A stretch of 64,000 nucleotides of DNA from Variovorax ginsengisoli (lineage in GTDB: Bacteria > Pseudomonadota > Gammaproteobacteria > Burkholderiales > Burkholderiaceae_C), in NCBI RefSeq assembly GCF_030486595.1, contig NZ_JAUJZH010000001.1, forward strand, positions 372,001-436,000, in the 5' to 3' direction. The notes beneath the pieces are model-generated. The model had not been told where the DNA came from. It did no database searches and saw nothing but the letters and a program-made list of their open reading frames with translations. The position numbers and the translations under genes are program-made. Positions 1-9,262 of the stretch are shown here, piece by piece (the stretch's first letter is position 1; each line of letters opens with the position of its first letter).

Positions 1-675
1 GTGGACGAAGCTGATCGACACCGCGGTCTCGCCGCGCGCCACCGCCTTGATCGGTCCGGTGCCCGAGCGCGTGTACTGGCCGACGTTCTTGTGCAGGCCC
101 TTGAGGTACTCGAAGGCCTTGTCCTCGCCCATCAGCTGGACCAGGGTCGCGATCATCGTGTAGGCGGTGCCGCTGGAGGCCGGGTTGGCGACCTGGATGT
201 CGCCCTTGTACTCGGGCTTGAGCAGGTCGGCCCAGCTGCGCGGCACGGCCAGCTTCTTCTTCTGCAGCAGTTCGGTGTTGTAGCCGAAGCCCAGCGGCCC
301 CGAGTAGATGCCGACGGTCTTCCAGCCCGACTGCTGGGCCTGCTGCTGCGCCCACGGATAGAGCTGCGGCAGGCTGGGCGACTTGTATTCGAGCGTCAGG
401 CCCGATTCGGCCGCCTGCAGATGCGGGTCGCCGGTACCGCCGAACCAGACGTCGGTCTTGGGGTTCTCTTTCTCGGCGATCAGCTGCGCCAGCGCCTCGC
501 CCGAGCCCTTGAGCGACATGTTGAGCTTGACGCCGGTGGTGCGTGCGTAGACCGTGGCGATCATGTTGCACCATTCGGCCTGCACCGAGCAGATGACGTT
601 GACGGTCTGGGCCGAAGCGGCGCCCGTGGCGCCCAGCAGCGCAGCCGCCGCGGTCATCGCAAAAATTTTCTTCAT
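1..675 (-). CDS. ABC transporter periplasmic substrate-binding protein, C-terminus beyond window
   Basis: Only the first 225 residues lie in the window; the frame is still open at base 1. It starts at ATG 675 with MKKIFAMTAAAALLG, a clear Sec signal peptide cut after ASA. The mature part looks like the iron(III)/2-aminoethylphosphonate group of binding proteins (a WFGGTGDPH stretch near residue 80, then the NPASSGTAY motif that lines the ligand cleft, and MGEDKAF). It would capture a small ligand in the periplasm for an importer encoded outside the window. It resembles the phosphonate-type binding protein at 28669-29706, so the two are distant paralogues. The ligand cannot be told from this fragment. 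It is divergent from zwf. Confidence 0.85.
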   Translation of the reverse strand, partial: MKKIFAMTAAAALLGATGAASAQTVNVICSVQAEWCNMIATVYARTTGVKLNMSLKGSGEALAQLIAEKENPKTDVWFGGTGDPHLQAAESGLTLEYKSPSLPQLYPWAQQQAQQSGWKTVGIYSGPLGFGYNTELLQKKKLAVPRSWADLLKPEYKGDIQVANPASSGTAYTMIATLVQLMGEDKAFEYLKGLHKNVGQYTRSGTGPIKAVARGETAVSISFVH

Positions 676-735
676 CAGGACCCTGCTCCAGAGTAATAAG
701 GTCCTCCCTGTTTCGTTTCAGCTTAGCGTGTAGTC

Positions 736-762
736 ATCGTCGCAACGATCGGTACAAGTACC
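736..762. promoter_or_regulatory. Two adjacent inverted repeats between a binding-protein gene and zwf
   Basis: In the 137-bp divergent gap, ATCGT/ACGAT arms flank CGCA (736-749), followed by GGTAC/GTACC arms around AA (751-762). They could be operators for zwf or for the divergent binding protein. I see no HexR-type TGTAAT palindrome. Role is inference. Confidence 0.3.
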
Positions 763-812
763 ATTCGCTGAAAGCTGCATGCTCGGCCCTCAACAACACC
801 ACGGATGTATCC

Positions 813-2282
813 ATGAGTTTCGACCTCGTCCTCTTTGGCGGCACCGGTGACCTCGCATGGCGCAAGCTGATGCCGGCGCTGTTCCAGGCCTTCCGCCACG
901 GCAGCCTGCCCGAAGGCGGGCGCATCATCGGCGTGGCGCGCGACAACCTCACCGACGACGCCTACCGCGAACTGATCCAGTCGCGCTTCGCGGCGGTCGA
1001 GGGCGCCAAGCGGCCCTCGCCCGAGGAGTTCAAGCAGTTCGCCTCGATGCTGTACTTCCAGCGCATGGACCTCTCGAAGCCCGAGGACTACGCCAAGCTC
1101 GGCGAACTGCTGAAGCAGCGCAATGCCGACACCGTCGTGATGTACCTCGCGACCGCACCCGGGCTCTTCACGCAGGCGGTCGAGCAGCTGGCCGTCGCCG
1201 GGCTCAACGGCCCGCACGTGCGCCTGGTGCTCGAGAAGCCGCTCGGCCATGACCTGGCGTCGAACCGCGAGATCAACAGTGCGGTGCGCAAGGTGCTGAC
1301 CGAGCAGCAGGTGTTCCGCATCGACCACTACCTCGGCAAGCCCTCGGTGCAGAACCTGTTCGCGATGCGCTTCGGCAACGCGCTGTTCGAGCCGATCTGG
1401 CGCCGTGAATACATCGCCAACATCCAGATCACGATCGGCGAAGACCTCGGCGTCGAGAAGCGCGGCGCCTTCTACGACCAGACCGGCGCCCTGCGCGACA
1501 TGGTGCAGAACCATGCGCTGCAGCTGGTCTGCGCGCTCGGCATGGAGCCGCCGATCAACGCCCACGCCGACGCCATCCGCGACGAGAAGCTCAAGGTGCT
1601 GCGGGCGCTCAAGCCCTGGACCGCCGAATCGATCGGGATGCACGCGATCCGCGGCCAGTACACGGCCGGCACCGCCTACGGCGAGCGCGTCCAGGGCTAC
1701 CGCGACGAGCCCGGCGTCGACCCCGAGAGCCGCACCGAGACCTTCGTCGCGCTGCGCACCGAGATCGCCAACTGGCGCTGGGCCGGCGTGCCGCTCTACA
1801 TCCGAACCGGCAAGCGGCTGGGCTCGCGCGATGCGCGCATCGAGGTCAGCTTCCGCGAGACCCCGCACGCGATCTATCGGGCGCCCGTCAACGCGGCCAA
1901 CAAGCTGGTGATCAACCTGCAGCCCAAGGACGGGCTCGAACTGCACCTGCTGGCCCAGGCGCAGGACAAGCGGCAACGCAACGGCGACCGCCATGCCGGC
2001 CCGCAGTTGGCGCCGGTGCAGCTCGACCTCGACTTCGACAAGCGCTTCGGCACCGAGCGCGTCGGTGCCTACGAGCGGCTGCTGCTCGACGTCATCGACG
2101 GCCGGCTGAACCTGTTCGTGCGCAGCGACGAGCAGGAAGAAGCCTGGCGCTGGGTCGAGCCGCTGATCGACAGCTGGGCATCGGACGGGGCGCCGCGCCC
2201 TTACGCGGCCGGCACCTGGGGACCGAGCGCATCGAGCGCGATGATCGCCCGCGACGGCTATGCCTGGGGCGAAGAGCAATAG
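813..2282 (+). CDS. zwf: Glucose-6-phosphate 1-dehydrogenase
   Basis: Oxidises glucose 6-phosphate to 6-phosphogluconolactone, producing NADPH, at the head of the oxidative pentose-phosphate and Entner-Doudoroff routes; cytosolic. The 489-residue product has the family's usual length, the N-terminal nucleotide-binding fingerprint FGGTGDLAWRK at residues 8-18, and the active-site motif RIDHYLGK at 169-176, followed by the conserved QNLFAMRFGN and the FYDQTGALRDMVQNH helix. The start at 813 gives the normal MSFDLVLFGGTGDL beginning; the ribosome site before it (GGA, about eight bases upstream) is weak. No pgl or edd gene follows, which is unusual because these are often linked. A 52-bp repeat lies just downstream. 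Confidence 0.97.
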   Translation: MSFDLVLFGGTGDLAWRKLMPALFQAFRHGSLPEGGRIIGVARDNLTDDAYRELIQSRFAAVEGAKRPSPEEFKQFASMLYFQRMDLSKPEDYAKLGELLKQRNADTVVMYLATAPGLFTQAVEQLAVAGLNGPHVRLVLEKPLGHDLASNREINSAVRKVLTEQQVFRIDHYLGKPSVQNLFAMRFGNALFEPIWRREYIANIQITIGEDLGVEKRGAFYDQTGALRDMVQNHALQLVCALGMEPPINAHADAIRDEKLKVLRALKPWTAESIGMHAIRGQYTAGTAYGERVQGYRDEPGVDPESRTETFVALRTEIANWRWAGVPLYIRTGKRLGSRDARIEVSFRETPHAIYRAPVNAANKLVINLQPKDGLELHLLAQAQDKRQRNGDRHAGPQLAPVQLDLDFDKRFGTERVGAYERLLLDVIDGRLNLFVRSDEQEEAWRWVEPLIDSWASDGAPRPYAAGTWGPSASSAMIARDGYAWGEEQ

Positions 2283-2291
2283 CCCTGATCA

Positions 2292-2343
2292 GTTGAGGAC
2301 AGAGCAAAAACCGCTGCGCAGTTTCTTGGTCTGTCCCGCAAGG
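2292..2343. repeat. 52-bp self-complementary repeat, copy 1
   Basis: Identical over 52 bases, in the same orientation, to 53505-53556. Read on the minus strand it begins two bases after the dppF stop codon. The arms GGACAGA and TCTGTCC enclose a second stem (AGAAACTGC with GCGGTTTTT, allowing two G-T pairs) closed by a GCA loop, so almost the whole unit folds as one long imperfect hairpin. Here it fills the gap between convergent zwf and dppF. No U-run follows on either strand, so it is not a classic intrinsic terminator. It looks like a REP-like dispersed unit. Confidence 0.85.
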
Positions 2344-2345
2344 CT

Positions 2346-3338
2346 TCAATCTCTGTTCTCTTCCACCGCGTGGCAGGCGACTTGCACGCCGCGCAGCATC
2401 TGCAGCGGCGGCCGCTCGGTCTTGCAGCGCTCGTTGGCCAGCGGGCAGCGCGGATGGAAGGTGCAGCCGCTCGGCGGGTTCAGGGGGTTCGGCACCTCGC
2501 CCTGCACCGGCGTGCGGCGGCGGCCGGTGTGCTTCATCTGCGGGATCGCATCGAGCAGCATGCGGGTGTAGGGATGCTGCGGCGTCGCGAACAGCTGCGC
2601 CTTGTCCGCCACCTCCACCAGCCGACCCAGATACATCACGCCGACCTGGTCGGCCACGTGCCGCACCACCGCCAGGTTGTGCGAGATGAAGAGATAGGTC
2701 AGGCCCTGCGCGCGCTGCAGGTCCTTCATGATGTTGAGCACCTGCGCCTGCACGCTGACGTCGAGCGCCGAGGTCGGCTCGTCGCAGACCAGGAACTCGG
2801 GCTGGGTCGCCAGCGCCCGCGCGATCGAGATCCGCTGCCGCTGGCCGCCGGAGAACTGGTGCGGGTACTTCACCATGTCGAGCGGACTCAGGCCGACCGA
2901 CTGCAGCAGCTCGCCCACGCGCGCCTTGAGTGCCGGGCCTTCCTTCAGGATGCCGTGCTCGCGCAGCGGCTCGCCGACGATGTCCTCGACGATCCAGCGC
3001 GGGTTGAGGCTCGCGTACGGGTCCTGAAAGATCATCTGCACGCGGCGGCGCAGGATGCGCCCCTCGGCGGTCTTGAAGGCGGCGTGCGCGTCCTGGCCGT
3101 CGAACTGCATGCCGCCACGGGTCGGCTCGTAGAGGCCGACCAGCAGGCGCGCCACCGTGCTCTTGCCGCAACCGGACTCGCCCACCAGTGCCAGCGTCTG
3201 GCCGCGCTCGATCGAGAAGCTCACGCCGTCGACCGCCTTCAGCTGCACGCGCGGCTTGCGCTCGAGCACCCGGTTGAGCCAGGGCGGCGAGACATCGAAG
3301 CTCTTCGCCAGGTCGTGCGCCTGGACCAGCGCCGTCAT
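2346..3338 (-). CDS. dppF: Oligopeptide/dipeptide ABC transporter ATP-binding protein (DppF/OppF type)
   Basis: One of two ATPases that power a peptide-class importer at the cytoplasmic face of the inner membrane. The 330-residue protein has Walker [10 protein letters not shown] near residue 55, the signature [14 protein letters not shown] and Walker [12 protein letters not shown], and ends with the Opp/Dpp C-terminal extension carrying [14 protein letters not shown], the cysteine motif typical of this subfamily. The ATG at 3338 overlaps the TGA of the upstream dppD gene by four bases, which fixes the start and suggests coupled translation. It is the last gene of the operon; the 52-bp repeat follows its stop codon. 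Confidence 0.94.
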   Translation of the reverse strand: MTALVQAHDLAKSFDVSPPWLNRVLERKPRVQLKAVDGVSFSIERGQTLALVGESGCGKSTVARLLVGLYEPTRGGMQFDGQDAHAAFKTAEGRILRRRVQMIFQDPYASLNPRWIVEDIVGEPLREHGILKEGPALKARVGELLQSVGLSPLDMVKYPHQFSGGQRQRISIARALATQPEFLVCDEPTSALDVSVQAQVLNIMKDLQRAQGLTYLFISHNLAVVRHVADQVGVMYLGRLVEVADKAQLFATPQHPYTRMLLDAIPQMKHTGRRRTPVQGEVPNPLNPPSGCTFHPRCPLANERCKTERPPLQMLRGVQVACHAVEENRD

Positions 3339-4327
3339 GCCAAGCCCCCATAGGCCGGCGACGCGGTGTGCACCTCGTGCAGCCAGCAGGCGGCGCGGGT
3401 CGCGCCGGCGTTGAACAGGTCCGGGCGCTCGGTCATGCAATGGTCGAACACGCGCGGGCAACGCGGGTTGTAGGCGCAGCCGCGCGGGATCGCGTTGAGG
3501 CGCGGCATCGCGCCATCGATCTGGTTCAGGCGTTCGCGGTCCATCGTCATGTCGGGAATAGCGGCCATCAGGCCCGCGGTGTAGGGGTGGGCGGGCTGGT
3601 GGATCACCTCGTGCACCGGCCCGATCTCGGCCACCCGGCCCGCATACATCACGGCCACGCGGTCGCAGGTCTCGGCGATCACGCCCATGTCGTGCGTGAT
3701 CAGCATCACCGCAGCGCCGCGATCCTTGCAGATGCCCTTGAGCAGTTCGATGATCTGCGCCTGGATCGAGACGTCGAGGGCCGTGGTCGGCTCGTCGGCG
3801 ACGATCAGCTTCGGCTCGGCCGCCAGCGCCAGTGCGATCACCACGCGCTGCCGCATGCCGCCCGAGAACTGGTGCGGAAAGTGGTCGATGCGCTGTTCCG
3901 CCGCCGGGATGCCCGTGTCCTGCAGCAGGCCGATGGCGCGCCGCCGCGCCTCGCTCTCGCTCACCGGCAGGTGCGCGCGGATGGTCTCCACCAGCTGCCG
4001 GCCCACGGTGTACAGCGGATTCAGCGAGGTCAGCGGATCCTGGAAGATCGCGCCGATCTTGCGCCCGCGGATGTGGCGCATCGCCTCGTGGCCGAGGTTG
4101 TCGATGCGCTGCCCTTCAAGAAGGATCTCGCCGCCGGCCACGCGGCCCGGCGGCTCCAGCAGGCCGATGATGGCGGCGCCGGTGAGCGACTTGCCGGCAC
4201 CGGACTCACCCACCACACCGAGGATCTCTCCCGGCGCGATCTCGAAGGAAATGTCGTCGAGCGCTCGCAGCGTGCCGCGGCGATGCGGAAACTCGACAAC
4301 CAGGTTCCTGACTTGAAGAAGGCTCAT
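3335..4327 (-). CDS. dppD: Oligopeptide/dipeptide ABC transporter ATP-binding protein (DppD/OppD type)
   Basis: Partner ATPase of the peptide importer. The 330-residue product has Walker [10 protein letters not shown], the signature [15 protein letters not shown], Walker [13 protein letters not shown] and the C-terminal [14 protein letters not shown] motif of the Opp/Dpp group. The start is taken at ATG 4327 ([13 protein letters not shown]), one base after the permease stop codon; a longer frame to 4357 would run into the permease. The four-base overlap with dppF shows they are made together. Confidence 0.94.
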   Translation of the reverse strand: MSLLQVRNLVVEFPHRRGTLRALDDISFEIAPGEILGVVGESGAGKSLTGAAIIGLLEPPGRVAGGEILLEGQRIDNLGHEAMRHIRGRKIGAIFQDPLTSLNPLYTVGRQLVETIRAHLPVSESEARRRAIGLLQDTGIPAAEQRIDHFPHQFSGGMRQRVVIALALAAEPKLIVADEPTTALDVSIQAQIIELLKGICKDRGAAVMLITHDMGVIAETCDRVAVMYAGRVAEIGPVHEVIHQPAHPYTAGLMAAIPDMTMDRERLNQIDGAMPRLNAIPRGCAYNPRCPRVFDHCMTERPDLFNAGATRAACWLHEVHTASPAYGGLA

Positions 4328-4328
4328 A

Positions 4329-5240
4329 TCAGCGCAGTCTTGGGTTGAGCGCATCACGCAGCCAGTCGCCCAGCAGGTTGACGCTGAGCGAGATCAGCAC
4401 CAGCATCGCGCCCGGGAACACCGTGATCCACCATTCGCCCGAGAACAGGTAGTCGTTGCCGGTCCGGATCAAGGTGCCCAGCGAGGGCGAGGTCGGCGGC
4501 ACGCCGACGCCCAGGAACGACAGGGTGGCTTCGGTAATGATCGCGGTCGCGACCTGGATCGTGGCCAGCACCATCACCGGCCCCATGACGTTCGGCAGCA
4601 CGTGGCGCATCATGATGCGCCAACGCGAAACGCCGGTCACGCGCGCCGCCTGCACGTACTCCTTGCTGCGCTCGACCAGCGTCGAGCCGCGCACGGTGCG
4701 GGCGTACTGCACCCAGCCGGTCAGCGAAATGGCGACGATCAGCACGCCGAAGGCGACCGAGGTCGGCGCGTCGGGAAACAGCGCCCGGCCGACGCCAGCC
4801 ATCAGCAGGGCGATCAGGATCGGCGGGAACGACAGCATCACGTCGCAGACCCGCATCAGGAAGGCGTCGAGCCAGCCGCCCCAGAAGCCGGCGAGCAGGC
4901 CGAGCATCACGCCGACCAGGACCGACAGCACCACCGAGACGATGCCGACGACCAGCGAGATGCGGGCGCCGTAGATCACGGCCGAGAGAATGTCCCGGCC
5001 CTGGTCGTCGGTGCCGAGCAGGTATTTGGTGGAACCCTCGGCGCTCCAGACCGGCGGCAGGCGGGCATCGCCGAGTTCGAGCGTGGCCAGGTCGAAGGGA
5101 TTGTGGGGCGTCACCCAGCCGGCGAAGACGGCGCAGAACAGGCACAGGAACGCGATGACGGCGGCGATCATCGCGACCGGCGAGTTGCGGAAGCTGTGTC
5201 CGACATCGCTGTCGAGCCAGCGCGCTAGGGTTTTTTTCAT
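4329..5240 (-). CDS. dppC: Peptide ABC transporter permease (DppC/OppC type)
   Basis: Inner-membrane channel subunit. The 303 residues start with the short cytoplasmic N-terminus and first membrane helix usual for DppC (MIAAVIAFLCLFCAVFAGW), then the periplasmic LLGTDDQGRDILSAVIYGARISL motif region characteristic of the subfamily, then five further hydrophobic segments and the cytoplasmic EAA loop that docks onto the ATPases. It lies 87 bases downstream of the binding-protein gene and abuts dppD. Confidence 0.94.
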   Translation of the reverse strand: MKKTLARWLDSDVGHSFRNSPVAMIAAVIAFLCLFCAVFAGWVTPHNPFDLATLELGDARLPPVWSAEGSTKYLLGTDDQGRDILSAVIYGARISLVVGIVSVVLSVLVGVMLGLLAGFWGGWLDAFLMRVCDVMLSFPPILIALLMAGVGRALFPDAPTSVAFGVLIVAISLTGWVQYARTVRGSTLVERSKEYVQAARVTGVSRWRIMMRHVLPNVMGPVMVLATIQVATAIITEATLSFLGVGVPPTSPSLGTLIRTGNDYLFSGEWWITVFPGAMLVLISLSVNLLGDWLRDALNPRLR

Positions 5241-5327
5241 CGGGGAGCGGAAAGAAGACGTCTAAGGCCGGAAGCGATCAGGCCGCCGCGGGCCGCCCGG
5301 AGGCGGCCCGCGGGACTCGCCATTGCG

Positions 5328-6911
5328 TTACGGCTTGATGCTCATCCACTTGAAGTACATGAAGTTGTCGGCCAGCTGCGTCAGCTCGACCTTCTTGCTG
5401 ACGCCCCAGGCCAGCGACTGCTGGTGCAGCGGCAGGTGGCCGACGTCGTCCATGTGGATCGTGAAGGCTTCCTTGATCATCGCGTCGCGCTTGCCCTTGT
5501 CGCTTTCCGACTGGATCTTCTTGGTCAGGTCGTCGAGCTTCGGATTGCAGTAGGCGCCCAGGTTGAACTGGCCCGTGCCCTTGTCGTCCGGGCAGGCGGT
5601 GAGCGACGACAGCGCGTTGTGCGCGTCATAGGTGGTCGGGGTCCAGCCCAGCAGGTAGAAGCTGGTGTCGCGGCGCAGGATCTTCGGGAAGTACGTGCCC
5701 TTGGTCTCGGTCGCGAGGTTGATCTTGACGCCGATCTTCGCGAGGTTGGAGGCCACGCTCTGGCAGATCTGGCCGTCGTTCACGTAGCGGTCGTTCGGGC
5801 AGTTCAGCGTGACTTCGAAGCCGTTCGGGTAGCCCGCATCGGTGAGCAGCTTCTTGGCGGCGTCGACGTCGAAGGGCAGGCGCTTGTCCTGCTGCTCGCT
5901 CCAGCCGTTGACACCCGGGCCGACCAGCAAGGCGGTCGGGCGCGAGGCGCCGCGCATCACGGTCTTCTGGATGCCGACGATGTCGATGGCCTGGAAGAAG
6001 GCCTGGCGCACGCGCTTGTCCTTGAACGGGTTCTTGCCCTTGACGCTCGAATAGAGCAGCTCGTCGCGCTTCTGGTCCATGCCCATGAAGATGGTGCGCA
6101 GCTCGGGGCCGGTGATCACGCGGGCATTGGGGCTGGCCGTGATGCGCGCGATGTCCTGCACCGGCACCGGCTCCATCACGTCGACCTGGCCCGACACCAG
6201 CGCGGCGACGCGGGTCGCCGGATTGGCGATCGGCGTGAAGATGATCTCCTGCGCGTTGCCTTCGATCTTGCCCCAGTAGTTGGCGTTGCGCGTGAACACG
6301 GTGCGGACATCGGGCTGGCGCTCGCGGACGCGGAACGGACCGGTGCCGTTGGCCTTGAACGACGCGGTGTTCTCGATGCCCTTGCGCTTGTCGACCGGCT
6401 TGGCGGCGCCGTTCTCCTCGCACCACTTCTTGCTCATGATCATGGTCAGCGAGATCACGTCGGGCAGGATCGGGAAGGCGCCATTGGTCTCGATCTCGAC
6501 CGCCAGGTCGCCCACCTTGCGCACTTCCTTGATGTCGCTCAGCGTGGCCTTCATGTCGGAGCCGTCGCCCTTGGCGCGGGCGAAGCTGAAGACCACGTCG
6601 TCGGCGGTGAACGGCGTGCCGTCGTGGAACTGCACGCCCTTGCGCAATTCGAAGCGCCAGACGTTGGGCGAGGTCTGCTTCCAGCTGGTGGCCAGGAGCG
6701 GCGCCAGGCTCAGGTCCTTGTTGCGGCCGGTCAGGGTCTCGTAGACGTTGGCCGCGACGCTGAGCTGCAGCGATTCGTTGAGCGAATGCGGATCGAGCGA
6801 CAGCGCATCGCCCTGGTTGGCGATGCGGATCGTCTGGGCACCGGCCATCAGGCTCGCGGTCGCCAGCACGGACAGGATCGCGGCCGCGACCACGCTTTTC
6901 TTCAGACTCAT
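5328..6911 (-). CDS. Peptide ABC transporter substrate-binding protein (SBP_bac_5 family)
   Basis: Periplasmic receptor of the peptide-class importer. ATG 6911 is preceded by GAGGAG at an eight-base distance and begins MSLKKSVVAAAILSVL with a signal peptide cut near AGA/QT. At 527 residues it has normal family length and shows the hallmark DGTPFTADDVVFSFARAK region and the N-terminal LDPHSLNESLQ stretch. Ligand is unknown: the family carries peptides, nickel, glutathione and other compounds. The adjoining M20 amidohydrolase suggests a peptide or N-acyl amino acid. Confidence 0.93.
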   Translation of the reverse strand: MSLKKSVVAAAILSVLATASLMAGAQTIRIANQGDALSLDPHSLNESLQLSVAANVYETLTGRNKDLSLAPLLATSWKQTSPNVWRFELRKGVQFHDGTPFTADDVVFSFARAKGDGSDMKATLSDIKEVRKVGDLAVEIETNGAFPILPDVISLTMIMSKKWCEENGAAKPVDKRKGIENTASFKANGTGPFRVRERQPDVRTVFTRNANYWGKIEGNAQEIIFTPIANPATRVAALVSGQVDVMEPVPVQDIARITASPNARVITGPELRTIFMGMDQKRDELLYSSVKGKNPFKDKRVRQAFFQAIDIVGIQKTVMRGASRPTALLVGPGVNGWSEQQDKRLPFDVDAAKKLLTDAGYPNGFEVTLNCPNDRYVNDGQICQSVASNLAKIGVKINLATETKGTYFPKILRRDTSFYLLGWTPTTYDAHNALSSLTACPDDKGTGQFNLGAYCNPKLDDLTKKIQSESDKGKRDAMIKEAFTIHMDDVGHLPLHQQSLAWGVSKKVELTQLADNFMYFKWMSIKP

Positions 6912-6938
6912 GGGAAGCACTCCTCGGGTTGGAAAGAC

Positions 6939-8192
6939 TCAGGTGGCCGTCGAGACGGTCCTGTTTTGTGTTGTGCCGGCCTTGGCGGCCAGCGGCATGC
7001 CCTGCTCGACGAGGCCCGCATGCAAGGCGGCGCCCAACGGCAGAATCTCATCGTTGAAGTCGTACTTGCTGTTGTGCAGGAAGGCGCCGCCGCGGGCGTC
7101 CTGGCCGATGCGCAGGTAGGCACCGGCCTTCTTCTGCAGCATGAAGGAGAAATCCTCGGCGCCCATGCTGGGCTCCATGTTGCGCTCGACGTTGTGCGCG
7201 CCCACCAGGGCCTGCGCCACGTCGCCGGCGAACTGAGCCTCGGGGGCCGTGTTGATGGTGGCCGGATAGATGCGCTCGAACTTCACCTGGGCCGTGGCGC
7301 CGAAGCCCGCGGCCACCGCGCTGCTGAGTTCGACCAGGCGCCGCTCGACCTGCTCCTGCACCCGCGAGCTGAAGGTGCGCACGGTACCGACCAGCGTCGC
7401 CTTGCCCGGCACCACGCTCATCGCGCCCAGGTCGCCGGCGTGCACGGCGCAAATGCTGACCACCGCGGCATCGATCGGCCGCACATTGCGCGACACGATG
7501 CTCTGCACCGCCGTGATGATGTGGGCCGACACCACCACCGGGTCGACCGTCAGGTAGGCATGGGCCCCATGGCCGCCCTTGCCCGTGACTTCGATCGTGA
7601 TGCGATCGGCCGCCGCCATCATCGCGCCGCGATTGATGCCGACCGTGCCGGCCGGCATGCCGGGCCAGTTGTGCATCGCATAGACCGAGTCGACCGGGAA
7701 GCGGTCGAACAGTCCGTCCTCGATCATCACCCGGGCGCCCGCGAATCCTTCCTCGCCGGGCTGGAAGATCAGCACCGCGGTGCCGTCGAAATTGCGCGTC
7801 TCGGCCAGGTAGCGCGCCGCACCGACCAGCATCGCGGTATGGCCGTCGTGGCCGCAACCATGCATCAGGCCCTGCTTGGCCGAGCGCCACTCGAAATCGT
7901 TGTCCTCGGCCATCGGCAGCGCATCCATGTCGGCGCGCAGGCCGAGCATGCGGCCGCTGGCCGTGCTGCGGCCGCGGATCACGCCAACCACGCCGGTCTT
8001 GCCGATGCCGGTGTGGATCTCGTCCACGCCGCAGGCCTTCAGCGCCTCGTGGACGCGGCCCGAGGTGTAGACCTCTTCGAAGCCGAGTTCGGGATGCGCG
8101 TGCAGGTCGCGCCGGAACGCGGTCAGTTCGGGATGGAGGCGCGCGATGTGCGCAAAGGGCCTGCCGGCCGCCTGCAGTCGGGGTTCAATCAT
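6939..8192 (-). CDS. M20 family amidohydrolase (hippurate hydrolase/aminoacylase-like)
   Basis: A 417-residue cytosolic metallo-amidohydrolase of the M20D group, which cleaves N-acyl amino acids or related amides. It shows the DLHAHPELGFEE beginning, the metal-binding stretch GCGHDGHTAM (near residue 108) and the C-terminal MGAEDFSFML motif carrying a further metal ligand, with a dimerisation domain between. The gene sits inside the importer operon, its start codon directly adjoining the dppB stop, with GGAGG seven bases before the ATG inside dppB. This placement suggests that it acts on the imported substrate; the substrate is not known. Confidence 0.92.
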   Translation of the reverse strand: MIEPRLQAAGRPFAHIARLHPELTAFRRDLHAHPELGFEEVYTSGRVHEALKACGVDEIHTGIGKTGVVGVIRGRSTASGRMLGLRADMDALPMAEDNDFEWRSAKQGLMHGCGHDGHTAMLVGAARYLAETRNFDGTAVLIFQPGEEGFAGARVMIEDGLFDRFPVDSVYAMHNWPGMPAGTVGINRGAMMAAADRITIEVTGKGGHGAHAYLTVDPVVVSAHIITAVQSIVSRNVRPIDAAVVSICAVHAGDLGAMSVVPGKATLVGTVRTFSSRVQEQVERRLVELSSAVAAGFGATAQVKFERIYPATINTAPEAQFAGDVAQALVGAHNVERNMEPSMGAEDFSFMLQKKAGAYLRIGQDARGGAFLHNSKYDFNDEILPLGAALHAGLVEQGMPLAAKAGTTQNRTVSTAT

Positions 8193-9173
8193 TCAGTGGC
8201 CTCCGGCGTTGCTGATCCTCAACCTCGGATCGACCACGAAATAGAGCAGATCCACCACGAGATTGATGACGACGAAGATGAGGGCGATCAGGCACAGGTA
8301 CGCGGCCATCACGGGGATGTCGGCGAAGGTCACGGCCTGGATGAACAGCAGCCCCATGCCGGGCCACTGGAATACCGACTCGGTGATGATCGAGAACGCG
8401 ATCAGGCCGCCGAGCTGCAGCCCGGTGATGGTCATCACCGGCACCAGCGTGTTCTTGAGCGCATGACCGAAATGGATCGCGCGGTCGGACAGGCCCCGTG
8501 CCCGCGCGAACTTGATGTAGTCGGCGCGCAGCACTTCGAGCATCTCGGCGCGCACCAGCCGCATGATGAGCGTCAGCTGGAAGATCGCCAGCGTGATCGC
8601 GGGCAGCACGATGTGCATCCAGCCATCGGACTTCAGCAGGCCGGTGCTCCACCAGCCCATCTGCACCGTCTCGCCGCGGCCGAAGCTCGGGAACCAGCCC
8701 AGGTGCACCGCGAACACCAGGATCAGCAGGATGCCGATCAGGAAGGTCGGCAGCGAGACGCCGAGCAGCGACAGCGTCATGAAGACCTGGCTGGTGACGC
8801 TGCCGCGCCGCAGCGCCGTGTAGACGCCCATCGGGATGCCGATGACCAACGCCAGCACCGCCGCCACCAGCGACAGTTCGAGCGTCGCGGGGAAGCGCTC
8901 GCCGATCAGCCGCGAGACCTTGGCACCCTGTCGCAGGCTGAGGCCGAATTCGCCTTGCGCCGCATTGACCAGGAAGTGCCAGAACTGCACGAAGAAGGGC
9001 TTGTCGAGCCCCAAGGCGGCGCGCAGTTCGCGGATCTGCTCGGGCTTGGCGTCCTGGCCGAGCAGAAAGACGACTGGATCGCCCACGTACTGGAACAGGA
9101 GGAAGGCGAAGAAGGCGACCGCGACCATGACGATCACGGCCTGAATCAGGCGGCGCAGTACGAAAGCAATCAT
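8193..9173 (-). CDS. dppB: Peptide ABC transporter permease (DppB/OppB type)
   Basis: First gene of the importer operon and the second channel subunit. The 326-residue protein begins MIAFVLRRLIQAVIVMV, the usual start of DppB, followed by a periplasmic loop and five further membrane helices; the EAA-type loop (AEMLEVLRADYIKFARARGLS) and the PGMG...FI region are in place. No strong ribosome site is visible before ATG 9173. The promoter must lie in the 9174-9262 gap, but I cannot point to clear -35/-10 boxes. Confidence 0.93.
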   Translation of the reverse strand: MIAFVLRRLIQAVIVMVAVAFFAFLLFQYVGDPVVFLLGQDAKPEQIRELRAALGLDKPFFVQFWHFLVNAAQGEFGLSLRQGAKVSRLIGERFPATLELSLVAAVLALVIGIPMGVYTALRRGSVTSQVFMTLSLLGVSLPTFLIGILLILVFAVHLGWFPSFGRGETVQMGWWSTGLLKSDGWMHIVLPAITLAIFQLTLIMRLVRAEMLEVLRADYIKFARARGLSDRAIHFGHALKNTLVPVMTITGLQLGGLIAFSIITESVFQWPGMGLLFIQAVTFADIPVMAAYLCLIALIFVVINLVVDLLYFVVDPRLRISNAGGH

Positions 9174-9262
9174 TCAGAAACAAGAGTGACCAATGATGCT
9201 AGCAGAGCAAGCAGCGTGCCCAAGGGGGAGTTCCCCGGGGGTGCGCCGCCGGTTCGGCCATG

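Noticed and set aside
2292..2343. Reading the 52-bp repeat as an ordinary intrinsic terminator
   Set aside because: A stable hairpin is present, but neither strand has a U tract after it, and exact identity of the complete 52 bases in two distant places is not expected for terminators alone.
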